A stretch of DNA of 52,199 bases from Flavobacteriaceae bacterium (GTDB lineage: Bacteria; Bacteroidota; Bacteroidia; Flavobacteriales; Flavobacteriaceae), in the NCBI GenBank assembly GCA_020346245.1, contig CP070778.1, positions 878,511-930,709 on the forward strand, read 5' to 3'. The number at the start of each line of letters is the position of its first letter. Position 1 is the stretch's first letter. Both the position numbers and the translations under genes were made by a program. Below the pieces are notes generated by a model. That model ran no database searches and was not told the DNA's origin. It saw only the letters and a list, made by a program, of their open reading frames with translations. Of the stretch, positions 8,188-16,685 are shown one piece after another.

Positions 8188-10230
8188 TTATTTTTTTAAT
8201 ATCGGTAAGTTCATTTTTTTAAGAATATCCTGGAATCCAGGTTCATTATGTAAAAAAGAAAAAAGGGGATCTATGCTGATGTATGGCATGTTGTTATCAT
8301 GTTCTTCATATGCTTTTTCAAGCCAGTACAAGGCCTCCTCTTTCATTTCTGCACGGCAAAACAGGGTGAATATTTGCCACGAAGGAAAATAGATCGAATC
8401 CCTTCGTGAGATCATCATCTCGGCGGTACGCTGCATGGCCAATTGGTAGCCCCCTTCTTCAAATCCTTGTTCAAGAGATTTCAAGGCCAGTTCATTTTCC
8501 TTTAATATGTATATTTTTTTTGCAATATCAAGTGCCTTTTCGGTATCTCCCAATTCCTGATAGACGGCCCATAAAGCCGGGAGTGCAATGCCTTGATCGG
8601 GTTCTATTTCATATAGTTTCAAAAGCAATTCAAGCGCTTCATTGTATTTACCGGCATTTTTAAGGGCTTGCCCATGAATAGACATAAATAAGGTGTTAAA
8701 TGGGTCCAGCTCCATAGCAAGTTCACTATGTGGAAGCCCTTTTTCCGGATTACCCATTATTGCTAAGAAATGTGAGTAATAGGCATGCGAAAAAGCGTAG
8801 TTTGGATTTATTTCAATTGCTTTCAAAAACTCTTTTTCAGCTTTCTGCCAATTCCAATTCCCCCAGGTATATCTGGTGGCCATTCCTGCACGAATTTCTA
8901 CCAGCGAACTATCTAGCATTAGGGCTCTTTTTCGGGCAACATCAACTTTCTCCGAAACCTCATGATAGGGTAAAAATCCATGTTGTACATATGCTCCCCA
9001 GGTTCTGGAAATACCCAGGTAGGCAAGTGCATAATTCGGATCAATTTTACTGGACAATTGAAAATACTCCATTGCACGGTCCAGGTCTGGTTTGGTGCCC
9101 AACTCCCAATAGGCCATACCCCTTAAATAAGCTTCGTAAGCATCAGGATCTATAGGTCTGGCCTCGGCCAGCAGTTTTTCTTCCAGAGGAGTTAGATTTA
9201 TATGAATTTGCTGGGAGATTTCTTTGGCTATTTTCTTAGAAAGATTCGAAAGCTGTTCTTTATCAATGTTAAAATCGTGAACCCACAATTGTTGCTCCTC
9301 CGGAAAGGCGCTTACCAATCTTACCTGAATACAAATTTTCTCACCTAAACAAGACACGGAGGTTTCTATAGCCGCATCTATATTAAGCTCCGTGGCTATT
9401 TGAGGGATTGATTTTTCTACATTCCGGTAGGCATTGGCCGTTCGCTTGGAAGGGACGCGTAAGGAGCTTATTTTGCCTACATCACCAATCAATGCATCAT
9501 GTATGCCTTCTACAACATATTCCAATGAGGAATCACCTGTAAAATTGTCGAAGGGTAGAATAAGTAAAGAGGATATCCCCGGGGCTTCTGTTTTGAAGGA
9601 ATTTCTAATCCAGGGGCCATTTGCAAAAATCAATAGTAAAATAATAATATAAGTATACACAGACCTGCTAAGTTTATAGAACAGGCTTTTTCCTTTAAGC
9701 TGCTCTATTTTGGCAGGAGATGGGATTGGAAGTCCTTTTTCAATTATAGAATAGGCGTTTACCGGATAATCAACATTCTTTAATTTAATCTGACCCAGAA
9801 ATTTCGTTTTAACAGAGGTTTTGGCACGAATAGATTTTTGGATGGATTCTGATATATAAATACCTCCGGGGTCAGCGACTGATTGTAATCGAGAGGCAAT
9901 ATTTACTCCATCTCCAAATATATCTTTATGATCAAAAGTAATGTCACCAAGATGTAGTCCAATCCGAATTTTCTCTTTGATTTGTTTTCTCGATTGTTTT
10001 TGTATTTCTATAGCGCACAACACCGAATCAATAGCAGATTCGAATTGAGCAAGCATACCATCGCCCATTTCTTTGATCAGCTTACCATTGAACTGATTGA
10101 TGCTTTTAATGTGAATATCCCGGCTTATCTGTAAAACATCAAATGCTTTGTCCTCATCGGATCCCATCAAAGCTGTATAACCGACAATGTCAGTAAACAT
10201 AATTGCGGCTAGTTTTCTTTTAGCTGACAT
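8188..10230 (-). CDS. Class III adenylate cyclase with FlgO/TolB-like and TPR domains
   Basis: 680 residues. The N-terminal cyclase domain (about 6-165) has metal Asp14 (MFTDIVGYT) and Asp57 (EMGDG), Lys53 at the adenine-selecting position, and the NxxxR pair in NIASRL (Asn110, Arg114), so it looks catalytically intact and adenylate-specific. A single membrane segment (about 191-204) follows. Residues about 220-345 (SLLILPFDNF onward) resemble the FlgO/TolB N-terminal fold found in cyclase-TPR proteins, and the rest is TPR-like helical repeats. This is an inverted arrangement, with the cyclase inside and the TPRs outside. It is probably a sensor that makes cAMP in response to periplasmic partners. 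ppsA follows 40 bp downstream. Confidence 0.9.
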   Translation of the reverse strand: MSAKRKLAAIMFTDIVGYTALMGSDEDKAFDVLQISRDIHIKSINQFNGKLIKEMGDGMLAQFESAIDSVLCAIEIQKQSRKQIKEKIRIGLHLGDITFDHKDIFGDGVNIASRLQSVADPGGIYISESIQKSIRAKTSVKTKFLGQIKLKNVDYPVNAYSIIEKGLPIPSPAKIEQLKGKSLFYKLSRSVYTYIIILLLIFANGPWIRNSFKTEAPGISSLLILPFDNFTGDSSLEYVVEGIHDALIGDVGKISSLRVPSKRTANAYRNVEKSIPQIATELNIDAAIETSVSCLGEKICIQVRLVSAFPEEQQLWVHDFNIDKEQLSNLSKKIAKEISQQIHINLTPLEEKLLAEARPIDPDAYEAYLRGMAYWELGTKPDLDRAMEYFQLSSKIDPNYALAYLGISRTWGAYVQHGFLPYHEVSEKVDVARKRALMLDSSLVEIRAGMATRYTWGNWNWQKAEKEFLKAIEINPNYAFSHAYYSHFLAIMGNPEKGLPHSELAMELDPFNTLFMSIHGQALKNAGKYNEALELLLKLYEIEPDQGIALPALWAVYQELGDTEKALDIAKKIYILKENELALKSLEQGFEEGGYQLAMQRTAEMMISRRDSIYFPSWQIFTLFCRAEMKEEALYWLEKAYEEHDNNMPYISIDPLFSFLHNEPGFQDILKKMNLPILKK

Positions 10231-10309
10231 TGTAGATCTTATCTTTTAGTTCGTCTAATCACAAATGTTATTTAAGCTATTTTCCAAATATTTAGGCACG
10301 GGATCAAAA

Positions 10310-10325
10310 AGTGAGATAGATCATT
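10310..10325 (-). promoter_or_regulatory. Degenerate Crp/Fnr-like half-dyad (site b)
   Basis: AGTGAGATAGATCATT contains TGAG-N4-ATCA, one half-site mismatched, about 87 bp upstream of the cyclase start. No TTTG occurs at the 21-bp spacing seen at other sites; the nearest -7-like element is AATATTTG on the minus strand (10285-10292), at 17 bp. Weak. Confidence 0.25.
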
Positions 10326-10353
10326 TATAAAATAATGAAATATTACTATTATT

Positions 10354-10842
10354 TCAAGAATTTCTGTATTTACCTGTAATCTCCTGAATATTGATCCTAT
10401 ATACTATTGGTATCCCTTGTCCATAGATTTTACTGGAAAATTCACTGATAAATTCAGGCTTTGACCCTTCTTTTTGGGCAACTAATTTTTTTACTTTTTG
10501 AGTAAACTCATGCAACAGGTACTTTGCATCTATTCCCTGCAATTCTTCGAACGTACCATGCACATGTACAGAACGCCAATTATTTACTGACTTTATTTCT
10601 TCAACTTCAAGGGAGACCAAATCATTTTTTCGCATCGCGTCAATCTTAAGTCCTTCAGAAGAATACCCTGTAATTGTGTTACTTTTCTCATTATAGGAAT
10701 ACGTAATAGGCAATATATAAGGCTCCTCATGAGATATAAAAGCCAAATGTGCTATATAGTTACTGTTCAATAGCTCTATACATTCTGTAGTCTCCAAATT
10801 TTTAATCATGTTATCATTTTTGACTATAGTCATCTTTTCCAT
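10354..10842 (-). CDS. Pyridoxamine 5'-phosphate oxidase-fold flavoprotein
   Basis: 162 residues with the split-barrel FMN-binding pattern: CIELLNSNYIAHLAFISHEE, then PYILPITYSYN, and VHVHGTFEELQG. These general-stress members of the PNPOx superfamily reduce small molecules or bind flavin or heme; the true substrate is unknown. No signal peptide. It is a single-gene unit with its own excellent promoter (site k, 10862-10906), 123 bp upstream of the cyclase gene. Confidence 0.85.
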   Translation of the reverse strand: MEKMTIVKNDNMIKNLETTECIELLNSNYIAHLAFISHEEPYILPITYSYNEKSNTITGYSSEGLKIDAMRKNDLVSLEVEEIKSVNNWRSVHVHGTFEELQGIDAKYLLHEFTQKVKKLVAQKEGSKPEFISEFSSKIYGQGIPIVYRINIQEITGKYRNS

Positions 10843-10861
10843 ATAGTGATCAGTTTAACAA

Positions 10862-10906
10862 CAAATTTAAAAGGATGGATAAACTAACGGAATGATGCTA
10901 ATCAGT
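10862..10906 (-). promoter_or_regulatory. Promoter with Crp/Fnr-like operator (site k)
   Basis: Operator AATGATGCTAATCAGT (10891-10906) with core TGAT-N4-ATCA. On the minus strand a perfect -7 element TAAATTTG (10862-10869) lies 21 bp downstream. The predicted start is near 10857, 15 nt before the ATG at 10842. Confidence 0.75.
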
Positions 10907-10992
10907 TGAATAAATATTCAAGTATTCTGATTGTGCATTTCATGACCTGCTGGCTGGATATAATGATAAACCCAATTGAAACGAAACCCAGT

Positions 10993-11037
10993 AATGATAC
11001 AAATCATTGTGAGACGCATATGAAAGAAATACTTTTG
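10993..11037 (+). promoter_or_regulatory. Promoter with Crp/Fnr-like operator (site c)
   Basis: Operator AATGATACAAATCATT (10993-11008), a perfect 6+4+6 dyad. A perfect -7 element TACTTTTG (11030-11037) follows after exactly 21 bp. The predicted start is near 11042, with a leader of about 119 nt to the dodecin ATG. The minus side shows no TTTG at this spacing, so it serves dodecin only. Confidence 0.75.
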
Positions 11038-11160
11038 GCTAAATGTTCCCTAAAATCATAGCCATAATAGATTTAAGCAGATGAAAGTGGCAATTGAGCC
11101 CGGGAGAAAAATACCAGTTAAAAGCCCTGCCGAATTTGTAAACAATTAAAATAAATAATT

Positions 11161-11364
11161 ATGTCAGTTTTAAAAGTAATAGAAGTTTTAGGAAACTCCA
11201 CGGAGAGTTTTGAGGATGCCGTTCAGAATGTTATCAATGAAGCATCAAAAACGGTAAAGAACATTAAGTCCGTCTATGTTCAGGACATGCAAGTAAGTGT
11301 AAAAGACAATGTCATTGCCGAATATCGTGTAAATACGAAGGTAACCTTTGCCATTATGGATTAA
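11161..11364 (+). CDS. Dodecin-family protein lacking flavin-binding residues
   Basis: 67 residues, the normal dodecin length, with the family pattern VIEVLGNSTESFEDAVQNVI at the start and a KxNVIAEYRVNTKVTF strand pair at the end. Dodecins form hollow dodecamers that store flavin. In bacterial dodecins a Trp (NIRWxEV) and a Gln (YQV) sandwich the flavin; here the corresponding positions read NIKSVYV and YRV, so Ser and Arg replace them. The protein may bind a different ligand or none. It is monocistronic under site c. Confidence 0.88.
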   Translation: MSVLKVIEVLGNSTESFEDAVQNVINEASKTVKNIKSVYVQDMQVSVKDNVIAEYRVNTKVTFAIMD

Positions 11365-11490
11365 AAGGTTCTTTTGTTTAATTTACACAATACACCGTTC
11401 ATTGTTTGTTCTCAGCTTTGGGCGGTTTTTTTGTTCCTTTATTTTGAAGGCCTGCTAAAAATAATCTAATCGTATGTTAAAATCCACTAG

Positions 11491-11506
11491 ACTGATTTAG
11501 GTCATT
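11491..11506 (+). promoter_or_regulatory. Crp/Fnr-like operator (site d)
   Basis: ACTGATTTAGGTCATT contains TGAT-N4-GTCA, 45 bp upstream of the methyltransferase ATG at 11552. The position expected for the -7 element (11528-11535) reads CATATTGA, with only a shifted TTG, so promoter support is weaker than at the other sites. Confidence 0.45.
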
Positions 11507-11551
11507 TTGCATTCCCCTTTTTCTTGTCATATTGACGAAAAACAAAAAGAT

Positions 11552-12190
11552 ATGGCAATTATAGAAACATTTGACGCGCATGTGTCTCAGTATGAAAAAT
11601 GGTATAACGATCATCCAGAGGTCTATCAATCAGAAGTTTTGGCCCTTCAGGAACAGTTTTTGGAACTGCCTCAAAACATTATCGGTATAGAAGTTGGACT
11701 TGGTACCGGGAGATTTTCAAAACCATTAGGAATTAAGGAAGGTATAGAACCATCGAGGGAAATGGCAGCAAAAGCCATAAAAAGAGGTATTGAAATTATG
11801 GAAGGTACCGCCGAACATTTGCCTTATGCCGCATTACAATTCGATTTTGTCCTTTTTGTCACTGTATGTTTCCTAACCGATATAAAAAGATCCTTACACG
11901 AAGCACATAGGGTACTCAAGCCCAATGGAGCCATTATCATCGGCTTTTTGGACAAAGAGCGCAGTGTGGCAAAACAGTATATCGCTAAAAAGAACCAGAG
12001 TAATTTCTATGGAAATGCCAGGTTTTATACTGTGGATCGTCTGACCAAGGTACTTGAAAATGCCGGTTTTAAAGATTTTGAATTCAATCAGACCCTATTT
12101 GGAAACATGGAAGAGATCGAGGAAGTTCAGGTTCCAAAAAAAGGACATGGTGAAGGTTCATTTGTTACGGTCAAAGCAATAAAGAAGTGA
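11552..12190 (+). CDS. Class I SAM-dependent methyltransferase
   Basis: 212 residues from the ATG at 11552; an upstream in-frame TTG at 11507 is unlikely because it lies on the right edge of operator site d. SAM motif I is IGIEVGLGTGRF, the acidic residue after motif II is in GIEPS, and the post-motif region reads LHEAHRVLKPNGAIIIGF, typical of Methyltransf_11 proteins. Substrate unknown. Its stop overlaps the GTG start of the archease gene (GTGA at 12187-12190), so it belongs to the RNA-repair operon. An RNA or small-molecule substrate linked to RtcB is possible but unproven. Confidence 0.85.
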   Translation: MAIIETFDAHVSQYEKWYNDHPEVYQSEVLALQEQFLELPQNIIGIEVGLGTGRFSKPLGIKEGIEPSREMAAKAIKRGIEIMEGTAEHLPYAALQFDFVLFVTVCFLTDIKRSLHEAHRVLKPNGAIIIGFLDKERSVAKQYIAKKNQSNFYGNARFYTVDRLTKVLENAGFKDFEFNQTLFGNMEEIEEVQVPKKGHGEGSFVTVKAIKK

Positions 12191-12597
12191 ACCATTTTGT
12201 GAAACATACGGCCGATGTTGAAATTGAAGTCAGTGGATGTACACTGCAAGAACTTTTTACAAAAAGTCTGGACGCAATGTGCGATATACTAAAAGAAGGT
12301 GGCTGCAAGACCATTACTCATTTTGACTGTTCCATACGGGTTGCTATTTCCGCTAATGACTGTACCAGTTTATTAATTGATTTTTTATCCGAAGTATTGT
12401 CCCTTTCAAATATTCAGAAATCACTTTTTTGCAATGTTTATTTCTCAGAACTAACAGAAAATAAGTTAGAGGCGCAGTTATTTGGAATTTGGTTTGATCA
12501 TTTCGACAGGGAAATAAAAGGGGTTACCTACCACGAAGCCCGCGTTAAAAAGAATGACGAAAATAACTGGGAAACACATATAATCTTTGATATCTAG
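12187..12597 (+). CDS. Archease, RtcB activator
   Basis: 136 residues. Starts with GTG, overlapping the methyltransferase stop by 4 bp. The family signature FVKHTADVEIEVSGCTLQEL is present at the N-terminus, and the C-terminal metal-site region ends in IIFDI. Archease helps RtcB guanylylation and enables multiple turnover by a metal-dependent mechanism. The next gene, rtcB, starts one base after its stop, as expected for functional partners. Confidence 0.92.
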   Translation: MNHFVKHTADVEIEVSGCTLQELFTKSLDAMCDILKEGGCKTITHFDCSIRVAISANDCTSLLIDFLSEVLSLSNIQKSLFCNVYFSELTENKLEAQLFGIWFDHFDREIKGVTYHEARVKKNDENNWETHIIFDI

Positions 12598-14046
12598 ATG
12601 AAAAAAGTTGAAAAATCAGAACTTCGGAAAATTGAGGATTACCTATGGGAAATTCCGAAATCTTTTCGACATAATATGCATGTACCGGCCTGGATATTGG
12701 CCAATGAAATACTTTTGGATGATATCATGGAAGACAGATCTTTAAACCAATTAGTAAACGTGGCTTGCCTTCCGGGTATCAAAAAAGCATCCCTGGTAAT
12801 GCCCGATGTTCATGAAGGATATGGTTTCCCAATAGGTGGTGTGGCGGCCACTTCCCACCCCAATGGTGCAATTTCCCCAGGGGGAATAGGTTATGATATT
12901 AATTGCGGAGTTCGCCTGCTGGTTTCCGAATTGCAAATAGAGGATATCAAAGATCAATTAGAAAATTTGGTGAATGAATTGAACGAGGAAATACCTACAG
13001 GACTTGGCAAAGGTGGCAAAATCAGGCTTACTCAGGAGGAAATGAACAATGTTCTTGTGAAAGGTGCCGAATGGGCTGTGGAACATGGTTATGGAACCCA
13101 GGAAGACCTGGAACATATTGAAAGTAATGGGAAATTAGCTGATGTCTCACCCGAGGCAGTTTCTGCAATGGCCAAAAATAGGGGATGTGATCAGTTGGGT
13201 ACCATTGGTTCGGGAAATCATTTTGTAGAAGTAAGCTATGTTACTGAACTATTTGATGATAGTATTGCCAATACCTACGGTTTAAAAAAAGGCCAGATTA
13301 CGGTAATGATACACACAGGATCTCGCGGACTGGGACACCAGGTTGCAACGGATTATATTCGCTTAATGATGACTGCCATGACCAAATATGGTATAAAAAT
13401 GCCCGATCGTGAGTTGGCCTGTGTTCCTTTCAATTCCCCTGAAGGACAAGACTATTTTAAAGCGATGTGTGCAGCAGCAAACTATGCATGGTGCAACCGA
13501 CAGCTCATTACCTGGGAAGCTCGAAATGCATGGGCAACTATTTTCGGCAGGGAAAACAGTTCTTTGAAACTGGTGTATGATGTGGCCCACAATATCGCGA
13601 AAATTGAGACCCATAGTATTGACAATGAACTTCAAAAAGTAATTGTACACAGAAAAGGAGCAACCCGTGCGTTTGGACCGGGTTTTGATGAATTGCCTCA
13701 AAACTATACAGAGACCGGTCAGCCTGTAATTATTCCAGGCAGCATGGGTACTTTCTCTTATGTGCTGGCAGGTACTTCCAAAAGTCATGAGCTTACTTTT
13801 GGGTCTTGTTGCCATGGTGCAGGAAGAAACTTGTCCAGGACCGCAGCTAAAAAAGTAGTTAATGCACCAATTTTAAAAAAAGAGCTTCAGGAAATAGGTA
13901 TTTTGGTAGAGGGGTCCTACAGGGGAATTGCCGAGGAAGCCCCAATTGCTTATAAGGATATAGAACTTGTTGTCGATACCGTTACCGCCTCAGGAATAGC
14001 TAAAAAAGTGGCAAAACTCAGACCGGTAGTGGTTATTAAAGGCTAG
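12598..14046 (+). CDS. rtcB: RNA-splicing ligase RtcB
   Basis: Joins 2',3'-cyclic phosphate or 3'-phosphate ends to 5'-OH RNA ends using GTP and manganese. 482 residues, normal length. Visible motifs: MPDVHEGYGFPIGG (69-82), GYDINCGVRLL with metal ligand Cys103, GSGNHFVEV, HTGSRGLGHQVATDY, and CCHGAGRNLSR with the guanylylated His near 405. It follows archease with no gap and ends within CTAG (14043-14046), whose reverse complement also supplies the TAG stop of the convergent phosphoribosyltransferase. The setting implies RNA repair under stress. Confidence 0.97.
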   Translation: MKKVEKSELRKIEDYLWEIPKSFRHNMHVPAWILANEILLDDIMEDRSLNQLVNVACLPGIKKASLVMPDVHEGYGFPIGGVAATSHPNGAISPGGIGYDINCGVRLLVSELQIEDIKDQLENLVNELNEEIPTGLGKGGKIRLTQEEMNNVLVKGAEWAVEHGYGTQEDLEHIESNGKLADVSPEAVSAMAKNRGCDQLGTIGSGNHFVEVSYVTELFDDSIANTYGLKKGQITVMIHTGSRGLGHQVATDYIRLMMTAMTKYGIKMPDRELACVPFNSPEGQDYFKAMCAAANYAWCNRQLITWEARNAWATIFGRENSSLKLVYDVAHNIAKIETHSIDNELQKVIVHRKGATRAFGPGFDELPQNYTETGQPVIIPGSMGTFSYVLAGTSKSHELTFGSCCHGAGRNLSRTAAKKVVNAPILKKELQEIGILVEGSYRGIAEEAPIAYKDIELVVDTVTASGIAKKVAKLRPVVVIKG

Positions 14047-14678
14047 TCATATTTTAATTCGTTACTTTCCTGTAACAACTTTATTGCTTCTTTATCTGAA
14101 ACCTGATTAAAATATTCATAAAATTGGCCAACAGCCATAAAATCTCTAGGGGTCTGCAAGCAAATTACATCATCAACAAAGGATGAGGCTTCCAGACTCA
14201 TAATTGCCGAAGGAGGGGCCACAGGTATCGCTACCACTACTTTTTTTGGTTGATGCGCTTTAACCATTTCTGCAGTTACACGAATTGTGTTTCCCGTCGC
14301 AATGCCATCATCAATAATTATCACAACTTTATCTTTTAATTCCTGTGGCTTTCGGGTTTTATAGTATTGCTGATGCCTTTTTTTTAATTTTTCCCTGATA
14401 CGGGTGGTTTCTTCCTCTATATAGCGTTGATGTACTCCGGCAACATCATTCAGAACTATTTGTTCCATACTTACGGCTCCTATGGCATACTCCCTGTTAT
14501 ATGGATGTCCAATTTTTTTTGACAGAGCAACATCTAGAGGGGCTTGCAAGGTTTTTGCCACTATTGACCCCAAAGGTAAACCACCTCTCGGTATAGCTAA
14601 AACCACAACGTTCTGATCCTTATAGATTAGTAACTCATCTGCCAGCTGTATCCCCGCATCAATTCTATCCCTGAACAT
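14043..14678 (-). CDS. Phosphoribosyltransferase-domain protein
   Basis: 211 residues. A type I PRT fold with the PRPP loop IIDDGIATGNT at 121-131 and an N-terminal VLAIPRGGLPLGS loop. Such proteins in stress operons use PRPP with an unknown base, or act as regulators. The gene is last in the operon after the alpha/beta hydrolase (6-bp gap) and bactofilin-like genes, all under site e. This pairing of PRT and dienelactone-hydrolase-like protein also occurs as fused proteins elsewhere in bacteria, which supports a joint role. The stop codon is shared head-on with rtcB. Confidence 0.88.
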   Translation of the reverse strand: MFRDRIDAGIQLADELLIYKDQNVVVLAIPRGGLPLGSIVAKTLQAPLDVALSKKIGHPYNREYAIGAVSMEQIVLNDVAGVHQRYIEEETTRIREKLKKRHQQYYKTRKPQELKDKVVIIIDDGIATGNTIRVTAEMVKAHQPKKVVVAIPVAPPSAIMSLEASSFVDDVICLQTPRDFMAVGQFYEYFNQVSDKEAIKLLQESNELKYD

Positions 14679-14684
14679 TTTAAT

Positions 14685-15335
14685 CTAATTTATTTTTAGA
14701 TGATCTTTAAACCATTTTGCTGATAAAGCGGCAACTTCCTCCAATTTACCTTCTTCCGCAAATAGATGTGTGGCGCCCGGGACAATTTCCAGTTTCCGCT
14801 CACACCTCAATTTATCATAGGCTTTTTTATTCAAGCCAATTACAACTTTGTCCCATCCGCCAACAATAAAGAGTGTCGGTGCAGTAACCTCGTGTAATTC
14901 AGACATGGCAAGATCCGGCCTGCCCCCCCTGGAGACCACAGCACCAATTTCATCAGCAAAGTACGCAGCAGCGCCCAATGCAGATGCCGCTCCGGTACTG
15001 GCCCCAAAATAAGCTATTTGAAGTCCTTTGGTCTCTTTATGTGTTTTTATCCATTCTGTTACGGCAATCAACCTCCGGGTCAACAGATCAATGTTAAAAC
15101 GGGTCTTATACAACTTATCTTCTTCTTCGGTTAGCAGATCAAACAATAGGGTACCCAGCCCCTCTTGCTGTAATACACCCGCTACATAGTTATTTCTGGG
15201 ACTCAACCTGCTACTACCACTACCGTGCGAGAAAAGCACCAATACACTCGCATTATCCGGCACTGAAAGATTTCCTTTTAATACGACTTTTCCCAAGGGA
15301 ATTTCAATTGATTTATGTTCTTCTTTTAACAACAT
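14685..15335 (-). CDS. Alpha/beta hydrolase, dienelactone-hydrolase type
   Basis: 216 residues. Oxyanion region LFSHGSGSSRLSPRN, nucleophile elbow GASTG with Ser113, acid in GGWDKVV and His in GATHLF give a full triad. Cytoplasmic, no signal. Overlaps the upstream bactofilin-like gene by one base at 15335 and precedes the PRT gene by 6 bp. Substrate unknown. Confidence 0.88.
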   Translation of the reverse strand: MLLKEEHKSIEIPLGKVVLKGNLSVPDNASVLVLFSHGSGSSRLSPRNNYVAGVLQQEGLGTLLFDLLTEEEDKLYKTRFNIDLLTRRLIAVTEWIKTHKETKGLQIAYFGASTGAASALGAAAYFADEIGAVVSRGGRPDLAMSELHEVTAPTLFIVGGWDKVVIGLNKKAYDKLRCERKLEIVPGATHLFAEEGKLEEVAALSAKWFKDHLKIN

Positions 15336-16522
15336 TATTGCGCTATTTTAAGTTTGTTTTTTCGTTTTTGTAAGTAAACCAGGAAAAATAATCCGTAACC
15401 AATTGCAATGACTATAATAGAAACTAGACTGCCCAGGAATGGTATCAGGGTAAGTAATCGCAGGACAATAGCTGCGCCTAATGAGACTAATACTAATGTC
15501 CAGAAATTCCAATTACGTTTTTTATTTAAGTAATGAGCTATTAACAAGGCCACTATTAAATGTCCAAATAGAAGACTGAAAATGTATACCGACAGCAGAA
15601 ACAGGCCTATAGGAATGCCGATGACCAGAATAAATGTAAATAGAATGAGCAAAGGCATACCTAAGAGATAGATCAAGCCATAGATAAAACCAGTCAACAG
15701 TTCTTTGTCCAAATGAGTGATTGTATCTGCAAAAAAATCATTGAAAGCCCAGTTCAGCAGGACTAAAATTAAAAATGCAGAAATGACATAAAAGATCCAG
15801 AGCCCGAGTGCGACCAAACCAAATCCCTTCCAGGCATTCCAGGAAAGATGCTCTTCATCAGGCTTAAGATCTTCATTATAGGTGGCTTTAGCGTTTATTA
15901 AAGAGTTTTTAAAATCAATTTCAGAGTCTTCCGACCAATACTCCACATCGCTAAGAAATCTGGCATCATTGCCAATATCCAACTCCTCTGCTGTAATTTT
16001 TGAGATCCCGGATATTTCACCATTAATGAATATTGTTTCACTATACAGGTAAGCTTCCTCCCCTACTTTGCCATTAAGTACAATTTCACCCGAATAGGAT
16101 TTAAGCATCCCCTTTACCTCTCCGTTCATTTCAATATTTCCGGAGAAATTGATCAGGTTACCATATATTATGGCATCTTCAGTGATCGTTACCTCCCCGC
16201 CTGCTAAAATAACATCATCTCCAACTTCAGAATCAATGACTAACCTTCCCCCGAGAGCACGTATATCATCTTTTACCGGGCCTCTTAGATTAATATCGGC
16301 ACCAGCTATAATAAGATCTTCCTGCAAGCTGTCTATAATTGAAATTTTTCTTCCTGCCGCCACAACATCCCCGTCAACTATCGCATTTATTCTTATGGTT
16401 TCTCCGGCCAGATAAATATCATCTGGCTGATTTTGCGAGATCGATATTCTTTTATCAGCTGTATGCTGTCCCATCGCAAGTGTGGAAAACAAGAGCGCAA
16501 ATAAACAGAGTAAATTTTTCAT
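15335..16522 (-). CDS. Bactofilin-like membrane protein
   Basis: About 395 residues from the ATG at 16522 (MKNLLCLFALLFSTLAMGQ, a clear signal peptide); an in-frame start 27 bp further out adds no sequence and is less likely. Residues about 20-200 form short repeating beta turns (for example IIAGADINLRGPVKDDIRAL) like the bactofilin/polymer-forming right-handed helix. Several hydrophobic segments follow (about 235-390). The arrangement suggests a periplasmic beta-helix attached to a multipass membrane domain. First gene of the operon under site e. Function unknown; a scaffold role is inferred. Confidence 0.75.
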   Translation of the reverse strand: MKNLLCLFALLFSTLAMGQHTADKRISISQNQPDDIYLAGETIRINAIVDGDVVAAGRKISIIDSLQEDLIIAGADINLRGPVKDDIRALGGRLVIDSEVGDDVILAGGEVTITEDAIIYGNLINFSGNIEMNGEVKGMLKSYSGEIVLNGKVGEEAYLYSETIFINGEISGISKITAEELDIGNDARFLSDVEYWSEDSEIDFKNSLINAKATYNEDLKPDEEHLSWNAWKGFGLVALGLWIFYVISAFLILVLLNWAFNDFFADTITHLDKELLTGFIYGLIYLLGMPLLILFTFILVIGIPIGLFLLSVYIFSLLFGHLIVALLIAHYLNKKRNWNFWTLVLVSLGAAIVLRLLTLIPFLGSLVSIIVIAIGYGLFFLVYLQKRKNKLKIAQ

Positions 16523-16546
16523 GGTATTTTGCTTTAGATAGTAATT

Positions 16547-16591
16547 CAAAAGAAAGGAAATAGTTTCAAGGCGACAATGATCAGGGTCATC
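16547..16591 (-). promoter_or_regulatory. Promoter with Crp/Fnr-like operator (site e)
   Basis: Operator AATGATCAGGGTCATC (16576-16591). On the minus strand TTCTTTTG (16547-16554, 7/8 to TAnnTTTG) lies 21 bp away. The predicted start is near 16542, 20 nt before the ATG at 16522. Confidence 0.65.
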
Positions 16592-16685
16592 CCTCCAGGC
16601 TAATTAATACTTGATAGGAATCATATGACTTTGGTAGAAAATGCTATAGATTTATTGAAGTACAAAATTTATCTGCTTCAGTGTC

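Larger units (their letters stand above)
10843..11160. other. Divergent regulatory region, no gene
   Basis: This 318-bp gap holds two operator-plus-promoter units: site k serving the minus-strand PNPOx-fold gene and site c serving dodecin. About 117 nt lie between the predicted dodecin start and its ATG, an unusually long leader for this window. No open frame of note is seen. Confidence 0.6.

Noticed and set aside
10310..10325. Site b as a member of the fixed-spacing operator set.
   Set aside because: One half-site is TGAG and no TTTG occurs 21 bp away; kept only as a weak site.
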